This document shows positions 28,102 to 37,399 of a DNA stretch of 64,000 bases, one piece after another. Position numbers and translations under genes: made by a program. The stretch comes from Sphingomonas sp. Ant H11 (GTDB lineage: Bacteria; Pseudomonadota; Alphaproteobacteria; Sphingomonadales; Sphingomonadaceae). Each line of letters starts with the position of its first letter. The stretch's first letter is position 1. Below the pieces are notes generated by a model. The model was not told where the DNA came from and made no database searches. It saw only the letters and a program-made list of their open reading frames with translations. The stretch lies in the NCBI RefSeq assembly GCF_000797515.1, contig NZ_JSBN01000063.1, positions 48,371-112,370 on the forward strand, read 5' to 3'.

Positions 28102-28530
28102 GTGTTTATAGCGTTGGCCATTGTTTTCGCCGCAGGTGGACATGTCGATAGCGGCATGAAGCAGAGGCTGGACGTGACCATTGAGCGGGTGAAATCTCAA
28201 ATCCAACGCCAAACCGCTGTGCTTCGGGCTCGCGTGCAGGCGAACGTGATTTACGATAATTGTGTTTTGCTGAACGCCTTGGATTTGGCCATGTCCCAGC
28301 CAAATGAATTTGCTGAACCGTTGGCGAAAGCCGCAGAGCCTATGTGCAGCAAACAACACACCGATCTGTATTTGGCGACCTATGAGCAAGTAAAGACGTT
28401 CGGCGATTACGACACCGCCGCCCTCATGACCCGATGGGAAGTCGGTGCTCGTGAACGTGCAACTTCTTGCATTATCGAATATAGACGCGCACCGGAAAGT
28501 ATGAATCTTCCGGCGTGCCAGGCCGAATAG
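28102..28530 (+). CDS. Secreted accessory (moron) protein, unknown function
   Basis: 142 residues, the only rightward gene inside the leftward late operon. I chose GTG 28102 because AAGGGGA lies 6 bp upstream and the preceding promoter fits. Residues 1-16 (VFIALAIVFAAGGHVD) look like a short signal peptide or membrane anchor. The mature part is helical and has three Cys (NCVLLNALDLAM, PMCSKQHTDL, SCIIEYRRAP) that could form a disulfide in the periplasm. The codon use is clearly AT-richer than its neighbours, a sign of separate origin. Own promoter, opposite strand and odd composition are classic for a gene expressed from the prophage. Confidence 0.6.
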   Translation: MFIALAIVFAAGGHVDSGMKQRLDVTIERVKSQIQRQTAVLRARVQANVIYDNCVLLNALDLAMSQPNEFAEPLAKAAEPMCSKQHTDLYLATYEQVKTFGDYDTAALMTRWEVGARERATSCIIEYRRAPESMNLPACQAE

Positions 28531-28601
28531 GCCACGCATCACACCCCCGCTTTCAGCACAACAATTCGCTGCTAACGAGATCGAGTCTTGTTCCTGCGCC
28601 C

Positions 28602-29075
28602 TCAGACGATGCCGTCCGAACCGGAAACGCCATAGGCATTGCCCGATGCGCCGCCGCCTGAATTCCCCTTGTTGCTGTTCGCCCAGTCGACCCCATGCGC
28701 CGCCGCGCCGAACATGCCCTGCGTCAGCGCATTGGCCCCCGCCGAATAGGCTTGCGCGCCCTGGATGCGCAGGCCGCGCGCTTTGGCGGCCGCCTGCCGC
28801 CGCACGGTCAGCGCATCCAAGGTGGCGTTGATCTGGCTTTGCGTCAGCGCGTCGAGTGCGGAACCGGTGCCCTGTTGAAACCCGTTCGCGCCCTGTGCGG
28901 CCACTTGCTGGCCGATCGCCTGGCGCGCAGCATCGCGCACCCGGCCTTCGGTGACCGCGCCGTCCCGCTCGGCCTCGGTCGCCATCGTGTTTGATAGGTC
29001 GCGATTGTATTTTCCGGTTTCATAACTGGCGACACCGCTGATAAGGCTACCCGCCGCCTGGACCGCCTGCACCAT
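28602..29075 (-). CDS. Internal virion protein, gp14/tail-associated type
   Basis: 157 residues from ATG 29075, which overlaps the preceding stop. The N-terminus has a hydrophobic Gly/Ala stretch (MVQAVQAAGSLISGVASYET), then a long Gln/Ala helix (ARQAIGQQVAAQGANGFQQG) with the G-x-G-S-A-L-D motif found in small internal virion proteins of podoviruses, and a Gly/Ser/Asn-rich tail. It probably belongs to the DNA-ejection apparatus with the three large proteins downstream. The leftward transcript then meets the inserted accessory module. Confidence 0.65.
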   Translation of the reverse strand: MVQAVQAAGSLISGVASYETGKYNRDLSNTMATEAERDGAVTEGRVRDAARQAIGQQVAAQGANGFQQGTGSALDALTQSQINATLDALTVRRQAAAKARGLRIQGAQAYSAGANALTQGMFGAAAHGVDWANSNKGNSGGGASGNAYGVSGSDGIV

Positions 29076-29590
29076 CAGGCGATCCTCTCGCACAGGATAT
29101 GCGTTTCGGAGGCCGCGCCGAATTTGCGCAGCACATGCGTCGGCACAAGGCCAAGCGCCTCGGCCCAGCGCACTTGCGGCCCCTTCACGCACAGCACCGC
29201 CTCGAGCAACTGCGCGGGGTCTAGCCCCGGAAACGACAGCAGGATCGCCTCGGCATCGATTGCCGCGATGCAGATCGCTTCGATCCGGCGATACAGGCTG
29301 GCGGCGATGCGACGCCGGGTAAAGCGCGTAATCGCCACATAGTCGCCGCCAAGGCCGCGACTGAGGATTGCCCAGGCAACCGCCTGCACGCCGGGAAAGG
29401 TCTCGCGCAGGCCGACACAGGCGATCGGGCTATCGCCGCGCCACGCCGTCCATGCCTCGCCGCCTTCGGCCAGGTCAGCCGCCGCCTCGATCGTCATTAC
29501 GCTGTTGAGGCCGAGCTGCACGCGCTGCGACGGCTGGCGCTCGATCGTCATCGCGTCCGGCGCGCGCATCGGGCGAAACGATACCGTCAT
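29075..29590 (-). CDS. Virion-cluster protein, acyltransferase-like fold
   Basis: 171 residues. The layout (FRPMRAPDAMTIERQPSQRV, then AWTAWRGDSPIACVGLRETF, VQAVAWAILSRGLGG and EALGLVPTHVLRKFG) recalls the GNAT-like proteins that are encoded between tail tubular B and the internal virion proteins in BPP-1-like and related podoviruses. Whether it is enzymatically active or an assembly factor is unknown. It overlaps both neighbours by 4 bp or less. Confidence 0.6.
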   Translation of the reverse strand: MTVSFRPMRAPDAMTIERQPSQRVQLGLNSVMTIEAAADLAEGGEAWTAWRGDSPIACVGLRETFPGVQAVAWAILSRGLGGDYVAITRFTRRRIAASLYRRIEAICIAAIDAEAILLSFPGLDPAQLLEAVLCVKGPQVRWAEALGLVPTHVLRKFGAASETHILCERIA

Positions 29591-31812
29591 CCCGTCACCT
29601 CGATCTTGGGGAGCGCCGCGACGATCACCGCTGGCAATGGCTGCGACGATGTGAAGGTCGCGCGACCGCTGCGATCCCATCCGCCGCTGACCGGTCGCTC
29701 GGTATCGCCGGTGAACAGCGGCACGGGCGCGTCCATATAGCCCGCGCTGGGGCGATCGATCAGATTGTCGAGCTTGCCGCCCTGGACGCCGATCTTGAGG
29801 CCCGCCGTTTCGATCAATCGCAAGGCCAGCCGCACGATCCGCTGGCGCACGCCCTGCGATGTGCCAGTCTGCGATTTCAGTTCGGGCGGCAGTGTGACGA
29901 CGGTTGCGGTATAGGGTATGCCGACGGTGATGGTGTAGGCCCGGTCCTGCGGCACGACGCTTTCCGGAATGTCGAAGCTGCCATCCGCCGCGACGGTTAT
30001 CCCGTCGATCACGCCGCCTTCCGCCAGCACCGCGACGGCGCGGTTGGCAAGCTGGGTCGCGCCGGTGAAATGCGTTTGCCCGGCTGCCGCCGTTGCCGTC
30101 GTGCCGCTATCGACGAAAAATGCGGCGGAAATCGGATCGCCATCGTCGCGCCAGGCGGCCATGCGCTGCACGCTCTTTACGCCGTCCGCCCGGCGCACGA
30201 GCGCCCACACTTCATCGCGCTTGCCATCGGCACTGGCGATCGTCGTCGCGCTCAGCACCGCACCATCGCCATGGATGATGCGCGAGAAGCCCTTGATTTG
30301 CTGCTCGGGCGCGTGCGGGTGGACGAGCATCTGCCCATCGCCGCGCACGCCGAACAGCAGTTCCTCGGGTTCCTTCTGATAGGCGAGCTGCAGCACGCCG
30401 CCGCGCGTGATGTGGCGGCACCACACCGTCATGTTTTCGGCGATGTAGCGATCCTGCCCGAAATCATATTGCGCCTGGCGGAGTTTCCGGCCGCCGCGCT
30501 GGACGAAGATGCCGGTGGTGCCGATCTGCAGCGGGAACACGCGGTCGCTGCCATAAAAGCTTTGCGGCACCGCCTCGATATTATCGCCGCCGATCGCCTG
30601 CGCGCTGTTGATCGCGCCGATCGCGATCTCGCGGCTCGCCGTGCCGACGACGATCTTGCGATCCCCCACCGCCCACAGGATGGGATCCTCGGTCGAAAGC
30701 GTCCGCCGAAAGGCCAGGTCGCCTGCCAGCAGCCCGCTCGACGTGGTGGTGATGTGGTTGAGATAATCGCCTGCGACGCTCGCCAGCAATTCGAATTGCT
30801 TGAAGTGGCAAAGCCGACCGCCATTGGCCAGCACGACGCTGGGCCAGCCGGCCGCCGCACTGAAGGCCGCATGGGACCAGCGGAAGCTCGGCACGGTGGT
30901 AAGGCTGTCGGGCAAGCGCCGCACCACGTCCGCCGTTGCCGAGAAGCCATCGCCCGCGATGGCGGTAATCATCACCGTGCCATAGCGATCGTGCAGATAG
31001 GTCCACCGCACACCGAACGGGCCCTTGCCGTTGATGTCGGTGCCGCTCTGGCTACCGTCCCACTCGGTCCCGCTGGTGTGGATCGGCTGGCTGGTTCCGG
31101 TGCGCCCGGCCGATGCCGCGACATAGACCTTGCCGTCCGAGCGACGCTTGCTGCCAACGGCAACGCCATCAATGCCGACTTCCCATGCGGGAATGGTCGA
31201 GAAATCCGCGGCCTCGATCTTGAACGGCGCGCCGACATGCCCGGCGAGAAAAATCGCGCTGGACGCGGAAAGCGTGATGCCCGCACCGGTCGCGGCACTG
31301 ACGGTCACCGTCCGCGTTTCGTCGACATTCTGATCGGCAAACGGACCGTTCACCAGTGGCGCGACATCGTAGACGAAGGTTTCGGCACCGGTGCGCGTCA
31401 GGCGTGCGGGCGGATGGTTTTCGTGGTCGAGATATAGCCGATCGTAGCTTTGCTGGAACGACACATAGGGCGCTTCCGCCGCCGTATAGGGCACGATCAC
31501 TTCATAGGGCACGCCCGGCGCGGTCTCGATCCGGCCGCCATTGGTGTAGAAGCGGAGGCGATAGTCGCTCCACTCGATCACATAATCCTGCGTGAGGTTG
31601 AAGCGGAACTCGGTCACCCACTGCGCGGTCGGCGCGGCAGGCCGGATATATTCAAAGCCCGGCCGCTTCACCAACGCCCCCTCGACCGTGGGCACGAAGT
31701 TCTCGCACGTGTCCATGCCGACGGACCAGATCGCCGTGTCGACACGGCCACCCATGCGCGGCGAAAGCTCGCCGCCGTTGAAGCTGGTTGCGATTGGGCG
31801 CTGCAGCGTCAT
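29587..31812 (-). CDS. Tail tubular protein B-like / tail nozzle protein
   Basis: 741 residues from ATG 31812. Starts TLQRPIATSFNGGELSPRMG, followed by CENFVPTVEGALVKRPGFEY, the conserved N-terminus of the large nozzle proteins of short-tailed phages (gp12-like). The body is beta-rich, with later motifs such as GVRGDGQMLVHPHAPEQQIK and VWALVRRADGVKSVQRM. Hexamers of this protein form the tail tip. It starts one base before the end of the tubular A gene, so both are made in step. Confidence 0.82.
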   Translation of the reverse strand: MTLQRPIATSFNGGELSPRMGGRVDTAIWSVGMDTCENFVPTVEGALVKRPGFEYIRPAAPTAQWVTEFRFNLTQDYVIEWSDYRLRFYTNGGRIETAPGVPYEVIVPYTAAEAPYVSFQQSYDRLYLDHENHPPARLTRTGAETFVYDVAPLVNGPFADQNVDETRTVTVSAATGAGITLSASSAIFLAGHVGAPFKIEAADFSTIPAWEVGIDGVAVGSKRRSDGKVYVAASAGRTGTSQPIHTSGTEWDGSQSGTDINGKGPFGVRWTYLHDRYGTVMITAIAGDGFSATADVVRRLPDSLTTVPSFRWSHAAFSAAAGWPSVVLANGGRLCHFKQFELLASVAGDYLNHITTTSSGLLAGDLAFRRTLSTEDPILWAVGDRKIVVGTASREIAIGAINSAQAIGGDNIEAVPQSFYGSDRVFPLQIGTTGIFVQRGGRKLRQAQYDFGQDRYIAENMTVWCRHITRGGVLQLAYQKEPEELLFGVRGDGQMLVHPHAPEQQIKGFSRIIHGDGAVLSATTIASADGKRDEVWALVRRADGVKSVQRMAAWRDDGDPISAAFFVDSGTTATAAAGQTHFTGATQLANRAVAVLAEGGVIDGITVAADGSFDIPESVVPQDRAYTITVGIPYTATVVTLPPELKSQTGTSQGVRQRIVRLALRLIETAGLKIGVQGGKLDNLIDRPSAGYMDAPVPLFTGDTERPVSGGWDRSGRATFTSSQPLPAVIVAALPKIEVTG

Positions 31813-32444
31813 CAGGGCCAAATCCAGGGAGAATTTCCATAAAGCGGCCCGCGCGCCGCGCCGCTGGTACGCGCCAGTTCCCAGTCGGTAGGCTCCCACA
31901 CGATCTGCGGATTTTCGCGCGCATCGACACGGCGCGCATCCGACAACGCTTCGCGATACGTTCGAAACGCATCATCCTTGCGCCCCCGGTCACCAGTGAT
32001 GCGATCGGCAATCGCCCAACCGAGGCGGCGCGCAAAGACGACCACGAACAGATCATCCCACAGGGCCGGTTCCTCGACATCCGCCAGATAGCGGATTGGC
32101 AGCGGCCCGGTGCTGTTGCTGAGGATGCAATTGCCCTCGAGCTGGTAATCGCGGCGATTGGCGCTTGCCGCGCGGCCCAGCACCTCGACCAGGCGCACGC
32201 TGTCCGCAGGCATTTTGAACGATGCGCCCCACGGGAACGGCACTTCGTCGAGAGCGAGTGCGGCAAGTTGCTGCCGCCGCATCGCGAAATTCCAGGTATG
32301 GGCGCGGATTACCGCGCGCCGCTCGATATCCCATACTGCCTTTATCGAACGCGACAGATGCGTGTCGTCGTCGATCGACCGAAGCTGATCGTCCTCGCCA
32401 ATACCGGAGGCCGCCAAATTGGCGATAGAGACGTAATCCGCCAT
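31812..32444 (-). CDS. Tail tubular protein A-like / head-tail adaptor
   Basis: 210 residues. The pattern IKAVWDIERRAVIRAHTWNF, then AMRRQQLAALALDEVPFPWG and YQLEGNCILSN matches the gp11-like tail tubular A / adaptor family, whose dodecamer links the portal to the nozzle. Position between capsid/cement genes and the nozzle gene is canonical. Confidence 0.82.
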   Translation of the reverse strand: MADYVSIANLAASGIGEDDQLRSIDDDTHLSRSIKAVWDIERRAVIRAHTWNFAMRRQQLAALALDEVPFPWGASFKMPADSVRLVEVLGRAASANRRDYQLEGNCILSNSTGPLPIRYLADVEEPALWDDLFVVVFARRLGWAIADRITGDRGRKDDAFRTYREALSDARRVDARENPQIVWEPTDWELARTSGAARGPLYGNSPWIWP

Positions 32445-32452
32445 CGATCAGC

Positions 32453-32650
32453 TCACAGCAGCGGCCATTTGGACGCGAAGATTTTCTGTTCGAGCGCCTC
32501 GATCATCATCAGGGCATCGCCCTTGCTGATCTTGGTGAAATCGATGTTGAGCGACATCGTGTCGCTCTGCGCTTCCGCCGTGCCTGCCGCGACGGTGATG
32601 TCCTTCAGGGTGTTCTTGCCGCGCTGGATTGTCAGTTTGACCTGGGCCAT
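32453..32650 (-). CDS. Small conserved phage protein between cement and adaptor genes
   Basis: 65 residues (AQVKLTIQRGKNTLKDITVA, later MLIEALEQK-like MMIEALEQKIFASKWPLL). Beta then alpha, no named domain. It sits 8 bp before the adaptor gene and 118 bp after the cement gene, inside the morphogenesis block, and has a fair ribosome binding site (AAGGGAACG). Probably a minor head or head-completion protein. Confidence 0.65.
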   Translation of the reverse strand: MAQVKLTIQRGKNTLKDITVAAGTAEAQSDTMSLNIDFTKISKGDALMMIEALEQKIFASKWPLL

Positions 32651-32768
32651 CGATCGTTCCCTTGTCTTGGTTGACGGAAGTGTCTGCGGTTACCGGGGTG
32701 GTGGAGATCGGCCACCACCCCGGCCTCGGGCCATGACGCCACCACAGGTCAGGCCGAGCTCGTGGCCG

Positions 32769-33209
32769 CTAGTTCGCGGTCGTATATTCGATGTCGAAAC
32801 CGGCGATGACGCCCGCTCCGATATCGGCGACGCCAAAGGTGGCCCAAAGGTCTTCATCGACCGTGTTGGGATCCAGCACGAAGGCCGACGCCTTGGGGCC
32901 GAGCGGCGTGGGAGCATCGGTCGCAGTCAGGGTCTTCGCGGCCACATATTTTGCCGGGATTGTCGTCGTGCCGATCGAAATCGTCGTCGTGGCAAAGGAC
33001 GTATCCGTAATGCCCGAGATCGAATGGAGCGATGCCCCCTGCGGCAGCTTGCCCAGATACAGGCGGTCGCCAATCGCCAGCGCAACCGCTGGCTTGGTCG
33101 AGCGCACGCGACGCTTCTTGCCCCCAACCATACGAACATCGAGCTTCTTGGGCGGGTTCTGGCTACCGTCGGCCGCACCGACAAATTCAAGGCCATAATA
33201 ATCAGCCAT
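32769..33209 (-). CDS. Capsid cement/decoration protein (Bbp16-like)
   Basis: 146 residues from ATG 33209 (MADYYGLEFVGAADGSQNPP, then RMVGGKKRRVRSTKPAVALA and later AFVLDPNTVDEDLWATFGVA). Beta-rich, directly downstream of the major capsid gene, where BPP-1 encodes its jelly-roll cementing protein Bbp16. It is expected to sit on the capsid surface and lock the shell. Assignment rests on order, size and overall pattern. Confidence 0.7.
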   Translation of the reverse strand: MADYYGLEFVGAADGSQNPPKKLDVRMVGGKKRRVRSTKPAVALAIGDRLYLGKLPQGASLHSISGITDTSFATTTISIGTTTIPAKYVAAKTLTATDAPTPLGPKASAFVLDPNTVDEDLWATFGVADIGAGVIAGFDIEYTTAN

Positions 33210-33265
33210 GTTGTGTCTCCTATGGAGAGAGCGGCGTCCGCGACCGGACGCCGCACCCAGGGTTT

Positions 33266-34195
33266 TTACTGCTCGCTGTTGAGGATGAGGCCGACTTTGC
33301 CCGCCTGCGTTCGCGTCGCTGCCACCGTGGTGCCAGCGAACACACTGCGCGTGTCGACCTTCGACGGCTGATCCTTGATCGCCGTGCGCAATTTGCGCCA
33401 CACGCCCTTGCGAATGCCGGAGCGCGTCCAGAACGGGTTCTTGGTATAGCCGTTGGCATCGACCGTGAGGCCGAGCTTGAAGGCGCGCAGACGTGGATTG
33501 CGCAGCTCCATGTGGACGAAATTCCACCCGAGCAACGACATGATGCGCCCCTTCACGAAGGTGCCGCCATAAGCACCTTTGAAATCGGCCGAGGTCGCGG
33601 GAATTTCGCTCAGCAACTGCGCGTTCTGAACGGCATCGATCACCATGAAGCGGTCTTCTTCCTGATCGACGAAGCCCTGGTCCAGGAGCTGGCCTGCCGC
33701 GATCAGTTTTGCGACATTCATGCCGACTGCACCGGCCGCTGCGCCGGTGCCGACCGGAATGATCTGGCCTGCCGGAAATGGCGTCGATGTCGTGCCATCC
33801 TTGCCCGAGATGATCGGACCGTACGCGCCTTCCAGCACACGGCTGTCCTGTGCGCGATTGATCGTCGCCATGGCAGCCATCGTATACCCGCCGTCGAGGC
33901 TGATTTTGGTTGCGAGCTGGTCGGCTCCATCAACGAACTTGTTGAAATAAAGCTCGTTCGGCTTGACGATCCAGACGCGATCATGGCCGGGATCGGTTTC
34001 CTTCAGATCGGCGAAGCGCTCGTCTGCTTCTTCCGGGTCAGTGTCGCCGATCAGATCCTTGACCGTTTCCTTCTCGGCGCTGGTGCAATCCTGTTCTTCA
34101 CAGGTGTCCCAAAGGACGGCCTTGTTCGATTGGAGCTTGAGTTCGAGGTTGTTCGCGAACTCATAATTTGCAGTTGTGTTGACTGTATCAGCCAT
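33266..34195 (-). CDS. Major capsid protein (BPP-1-like)
   Basis: 309 residues. Starts MADTVNTTANYEFANNLELK, with an acidic N-arm (CEEQDCTSAEKETVKDLIGD) and conserved core segments (DRVWIVKPNELYFNKFVDGA, FMVIDAVQNAQLLSEIPATS, ILSL-like IMSLLGWNFVHMELRN). It lies just after the scaffold gene and before the cement gene, as in BPP-1-type podoviruses with an HK97-like shell. The upstream gap contains a copy of the 108-bp repeat, 28 bp before the ATG, which may give the capsid gene its own promoter for high expression. Confidence 0.85.
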   Translation of the reverse strand: MADTVNTTANYEFANNLELKLQSNKAVLWDTCEEQDCTSAEKETVKDLIGDTDPEEADERFADLKETDPGHDRVWIVKPNELYFNKFVDGADQLATKISLDGGYTMAAMATINRAQDSRVLEGAYGPIISGKDGTTSTPFPAGQIIPVGTGAAAGAVGMNVAKLIAAGQLLDQGFVDQEEDRFMVIDAVQNAQLLSEIPATSADFKGAYGGTFVKGRIMSLLGWNFVHMELRNPRLRAFKLGLTVDANGYTKNPFWTRSGIRKGVWRKLRTAIKDQPSKVDTRSVFAGTTVAATRTQAGKVGLILNSEQ

Positions 34196-34223
34196 GGGAT
34201 GGCCCTCGCGAAAAAGGTTTGAT

Positions 34224-34329
34224 CCGATTTCGAAGGGCTAGGGGGCACGCAGGCCCGGCCGCTCTATCGTTTAACGCCCGCGATCGGCGACGCCATCCAG
34301 CGTGGGGCCCGGGGCGACGAGGCTAGGCC
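34224..34329 (-). repeat. Dispersed intergenic repeat, copy 2
   Basis: About 106 bp, matching 26740-26847, between the scaffold stop and the capsid start on the leftward strand. A separate hairpin (CGGGGGA 34340-34346 with TCCCCCG 34358-34364) lies immediately upstream but lacks a T tract, so it is not a classical terminator. Confidence 0.8.
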
Positions 34330-34423
34330 AGGACTTAGCCGGGGGATTGGGAGCGGCTCCCCCGAGGCCGATCGTGAAATCTCACGCCGCGACTCGCGCG
34401 TCAAGCTGGGTTTTCGATCTTTT

Positions 34424-35377
34424 TTACAATTGTTGTTCCGCGCGCGCCTTGCCAGCCGCCGCTGCCGCGTTGAGCCGGTCCCACCGCGTCCGTTCGGCCG
34501 ATCCGGGCACCATCACGCGTTTCTGGAATTCGGGATCGGCCTTCAACTTGTCGATCTCGGCCTGTGCTTCGGCCCCCGTTACGCCGAAGCGCCCCTTGCC
34601 GCCGGTGATGATCGTATCTTCGGCGATGCCTGCGCCGAGTTTGGCAAGGATGGTCAACGCGCGATCTGCACCCAGGCCAGCGCGCAGACCCGCCATGTCC
34701 TGCTTGGAGAAGCCAAGCGCGCGCGCGGCGCTGTCAACATGGGCGAGCTGCTCGTCTTTCTTCGCCCCCTGTTGTTTGACCCATTCCAGTGCCAGATTGT
34801 CTTGCTTCGCGCTCTCGGCCGCCGCCTCATCCATCTGTAATTTGATGAAATCGCTCACCAGCCCCTCAAACGCTTCCTTTGGGGCACCGTGCTTGAGCGC
34901 GCTCTCGCGCAGCGAGTTGATCAAAGGCTCGTTGAGCGGCACGCCTTCGGGTGCCTTGATCTCATAGCCGTCAACCTTGTCGGGCACGCCGATCGCGGCC
35001 TTGAAGGCGGCGATATCCTCCGGCTTGGCATCTTCGCCCGGCACCTTGATCCGGCCGTTTTCGCGCAAGGCCCGCTCGGTATCGCGCGCGATCTTGGTCA
35101 GGCCGTCAAGATCCTTCACGCCCTTGGCCGCCAGCCAGTCACGGTTCGAGCTGGTCTCGCCATCCTTCGTCTCGGCCGATACCTTTTCGAACCAGTCGGG
35201 AACCGCAGCGCTTCCATCGGCCACGCCGCCCTCAACGGCAGACGCTCCCGGCTGTGCGCCGCCGCTCTCTGCCGCGCCAGGCGCACCACCACCCGTCACT
35301 CCCGCACTTCCGATCAAATCCATCGCGCCGCCGCCGGTTGCGCCGCCATCGGTCCCGCTCTCGCCATCAATTGCCAT
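34424..35377 (-). CDS. Scaffolding protein
   Basis: 317 residues, very acidic and helical, with a disordered Gly/Ala/Ser-rich N-terminus (GAMDLIGSAGVTGGG) and a middle segment VPDKVDGYEIKAPEGVPLNE that recurs in phage scaffold proteins, followed by LRAGLGADRALTILAKLGAG. The C-terminus is basic (RTRWDRLNAAAAAGKARAEQ), as needed to touch the capsid protein. It lies between the Bbp19-like gene and the capsid gene and would be lost from the mature head. Confidence 0.82.
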   Translation of the reverse strand: MAIDGESGTDGGATGGGAMDLIGSAGVTGGGAPGAAESGGAQPGASAVEGGVADGSAAVPDWFEKVSAETKDGETSSNRDWLAAKGVKDLDGLTKIARDTERALRENGRIKVPGEDAKPEDIAAFKAAIGVPDKVDGYEIKAPEGVPLNEPLINSLRESALKHGAPKEAFEGLVSDFIKLQMDEAAAESAKQDNLALEWVKQQGAKKDEQLAHVDSAARALGFSKQDMAGLRAGLGADRALTILAKLGAGIAEDTIITGGKGRFGVTGAEAQAEIDKLKADPEFQKRVMVPGSAERTRWDRLNAAAAAGKARAEQQL

Positions 35378-35699
35378 CGTCGATCTCCATGAGTTTCTGG
35401 ACTGCCGCCTCGTCCAGGTTGAGGTAGGTTGTGATCCGGTCGAACACCTCGCGTCGCCCCAGCCGCCGCGCCATCACCAGCGGATCCTGCGAAAACAGCA
35501 GCCGGCGATTGTTGGGATGCGCGAAGCAAAAGTCGCGCAGGTCGGCGAGCACGCGCTCCGCCGATACGCGCAGGCGCTCCTCGTCCGTCAGGAACAGCCG
35601 ACGCCACACCGTCACCGGCGTCTGCCACCCCGCGAACAGATCCTTGAAGTTGCGCGCCATGCGCACCGCCTGCAAACGGCGTTGGTTTGTCGTGCTCAT
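35367..35699 (-). CDS. Bbp19-like phage protein
   Basis: 110 residues (NFKDLFAGWQTPVTVWRRLF, then LADLRDFCFAHPNNRRLLFS and RLGRREVFDRITTYLNLDEA). The D-L-R-x-F-C motif and the VxxRLGRREVFxRI segment are those of the Bbp19 family encoded between portal and scaffold in BPP-1-like phages. Its precise role in head assembly is unknown. It overlaps the portal stop by 4 bp and the scaffold start by 11 bp. Confidence 0.75.
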   Translation of the reverse strand: MSTTNQRRLQAVRMARNFKDLFAGWQTPVTVWRRLFLTDEERLRVSAERVLADLRDFCFAHPNNRRLLFSQDPLVMARRLGRREVFDRITTYLNLDEAAVQKLMEIDDGN

Positions 35700-37343
35700 G
35701 CTGCGTTCGCCAGGCTGCTCGCGCGCGCGAGGTCGCTCGCCGCCGATGCCGCTCCCTGCAATTGCTCGACGCCGGATGCCGCTGCCTTGCTGTCGTCACG
35801 CGCCTTGCGCTTCGCTGCGACCTGATCGGGCGTTGCGATCCAACTGGGCCGCACGCCCAGCACATCGCCAAGGCCCGGTGCCGCCGCATCGACATCGATA
35901 TGATCGAACACCGCGCCATCATCGACTTGCGCCAGCGGAGCCATCGCCTCGATCCAGCGGGTCAGGCCCGCCGCTTCCTCGGCGCGGGCCATGCGCGACA
36001 GCGGGTTTTCATATTCGATCACCGGATAGGCCCCGGCTTCGATAACCTCATCCGGAAAGGGTTCGATCTGGCGCGCGCGCAACGCGAGGTCGAGATCGCG
36101 TTGCGTCACCGGGTTTTGCTTCTCGCTTTCGTAGCGCCCAGCATAAGGCGCGACGAGCACGCCCTGTTTTGCGACCATTTCCAGCACTTGCGTCGCGGTC
36201 ATGCGATCCCCCGGATCGGTCAGGATCTTGAAGAAATCCTCCAGGAACGCGGTCTTGACCACGGCGCGCTCGCTTTGCTGCATTTCGAGGCCGATCGGCA
36301 GGTTTGATCCGGTCGGCATCGGCGCGACCATCAACTGCCCCTGTTCGTTGACCAGGCCGGGATTGGCCCCGCCCGGCCGCGTCACCAGCGACGTGATGCC
36401 ATCATCGTCGAAAAAGGCGAGCGCGGGATCGACCATCTTGTGGGCGGAACGCAGGATCGTCTGCGCCATCTGGTTGAGGCCCTTGATCGTCGGCAGCACC
36501 TTGATCGTGGGCGACCGGCCATAGATATCGCCCGGCCCGGTCACGTGCCGCGAGACCGAAATCGGCATCGAATGGAAGCCCTTGCGCCGCAGGATCACCT
36601 TGTCGGCGATGGCGATGGTAATGCTGTCGATCGCCATGCTGCGCCGGTCCAGCGCGTCGGGCTGCAAATCGCCATTGGGGCAGACGATGTGCAGGATCTC
36701 GAATTCCTCATCGAGCTTGTTGCGCTGGATCGCCTCGCGCATCTTGCCGGTGAGCGCATCGGCACCGAATTCCTGCAGGCACTGGCGCGCGTCCGCTTGT
36801 ATTTGCGGTGCACCGTATCGATGCGCCCGGCAAAGTCCTCGTCGATGTAACATTCCGACAGGTGCAGCGCCTTGTAGAACAGACCGACGCCCTTGCGTTC
36901 GCCGGTCCAGAGCGGGCCGGTGCCATAGCTGCCGAGCTGGCGAAAATCCTCCTGGGCCTGCACTTCGAACCCGGCATGGGGCGCATAGCGGATCGCATGA
37001 AGGCGATCGCCCGCGCGCTCGCACCACCGCCGCACCGCCGGGATCTTGTCGAGATCCTTATCGCCGAAGCGCAGCCGGATATATTGGGTGTTACGCGGGA
37101 TCGTGATGCCCGCCATCGCCGCGCAAAAGCGATCGAGGCTTTCCACCGCCGTCACATCGAAATTGGCCGCGCCGTGGATGGTGCCGGGCGTATTCTTGCT
37201 CCAGCCACCGGCACCCAGCGGATTGACGCGCTCGTCGATTTCCCGCCACAGGCTTTCCATCGCGCGCGCAACGCCGCCAGGCGGTCATGATTGCGCAGAT
37301 GCGCCTTGACCAGATCGTCATCCTGCAGCGTATCGTCGGCCAT
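35696..37343 (-). pseudogene. Portal (head-tail connector) protein, two frameshifts
   Basis: About 549 residues when repaired. The start segment (ADDTLQDDDLVKAHLRNHDR from ATG 37343) joins MESLWREIDERVNPLGAGGW after a missing base near 37262. A second missing base near 36791 joins DTVHRKYKR to ARQCLQEFGADALTGKMREA. Podovirus-type connector features follow: ILRRKGFHSMPISVSRHVTG, GDRMTATQVLEMVAKQGVLV and IEYENPLSRMARAEEAAGL. Twelve copies form the DNA gate at one capsid vertex. The two indels are probably assembly errors because both flanks are well conserved. Confidence 0.82.
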
Positions 37344-37399
37344 CGGAATTTCCCTGTTGGAAGAAACGGGCGCGACCACCGCGCGCCCGCATCTGTCGG

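Noticed and set aside
26740..34329. The 108-bp repeat as an insertion sequence or att duplication
   Set aside because: No transposase, no terminal inverted repeats, no target duplications; both copies are in regulatory gaps.
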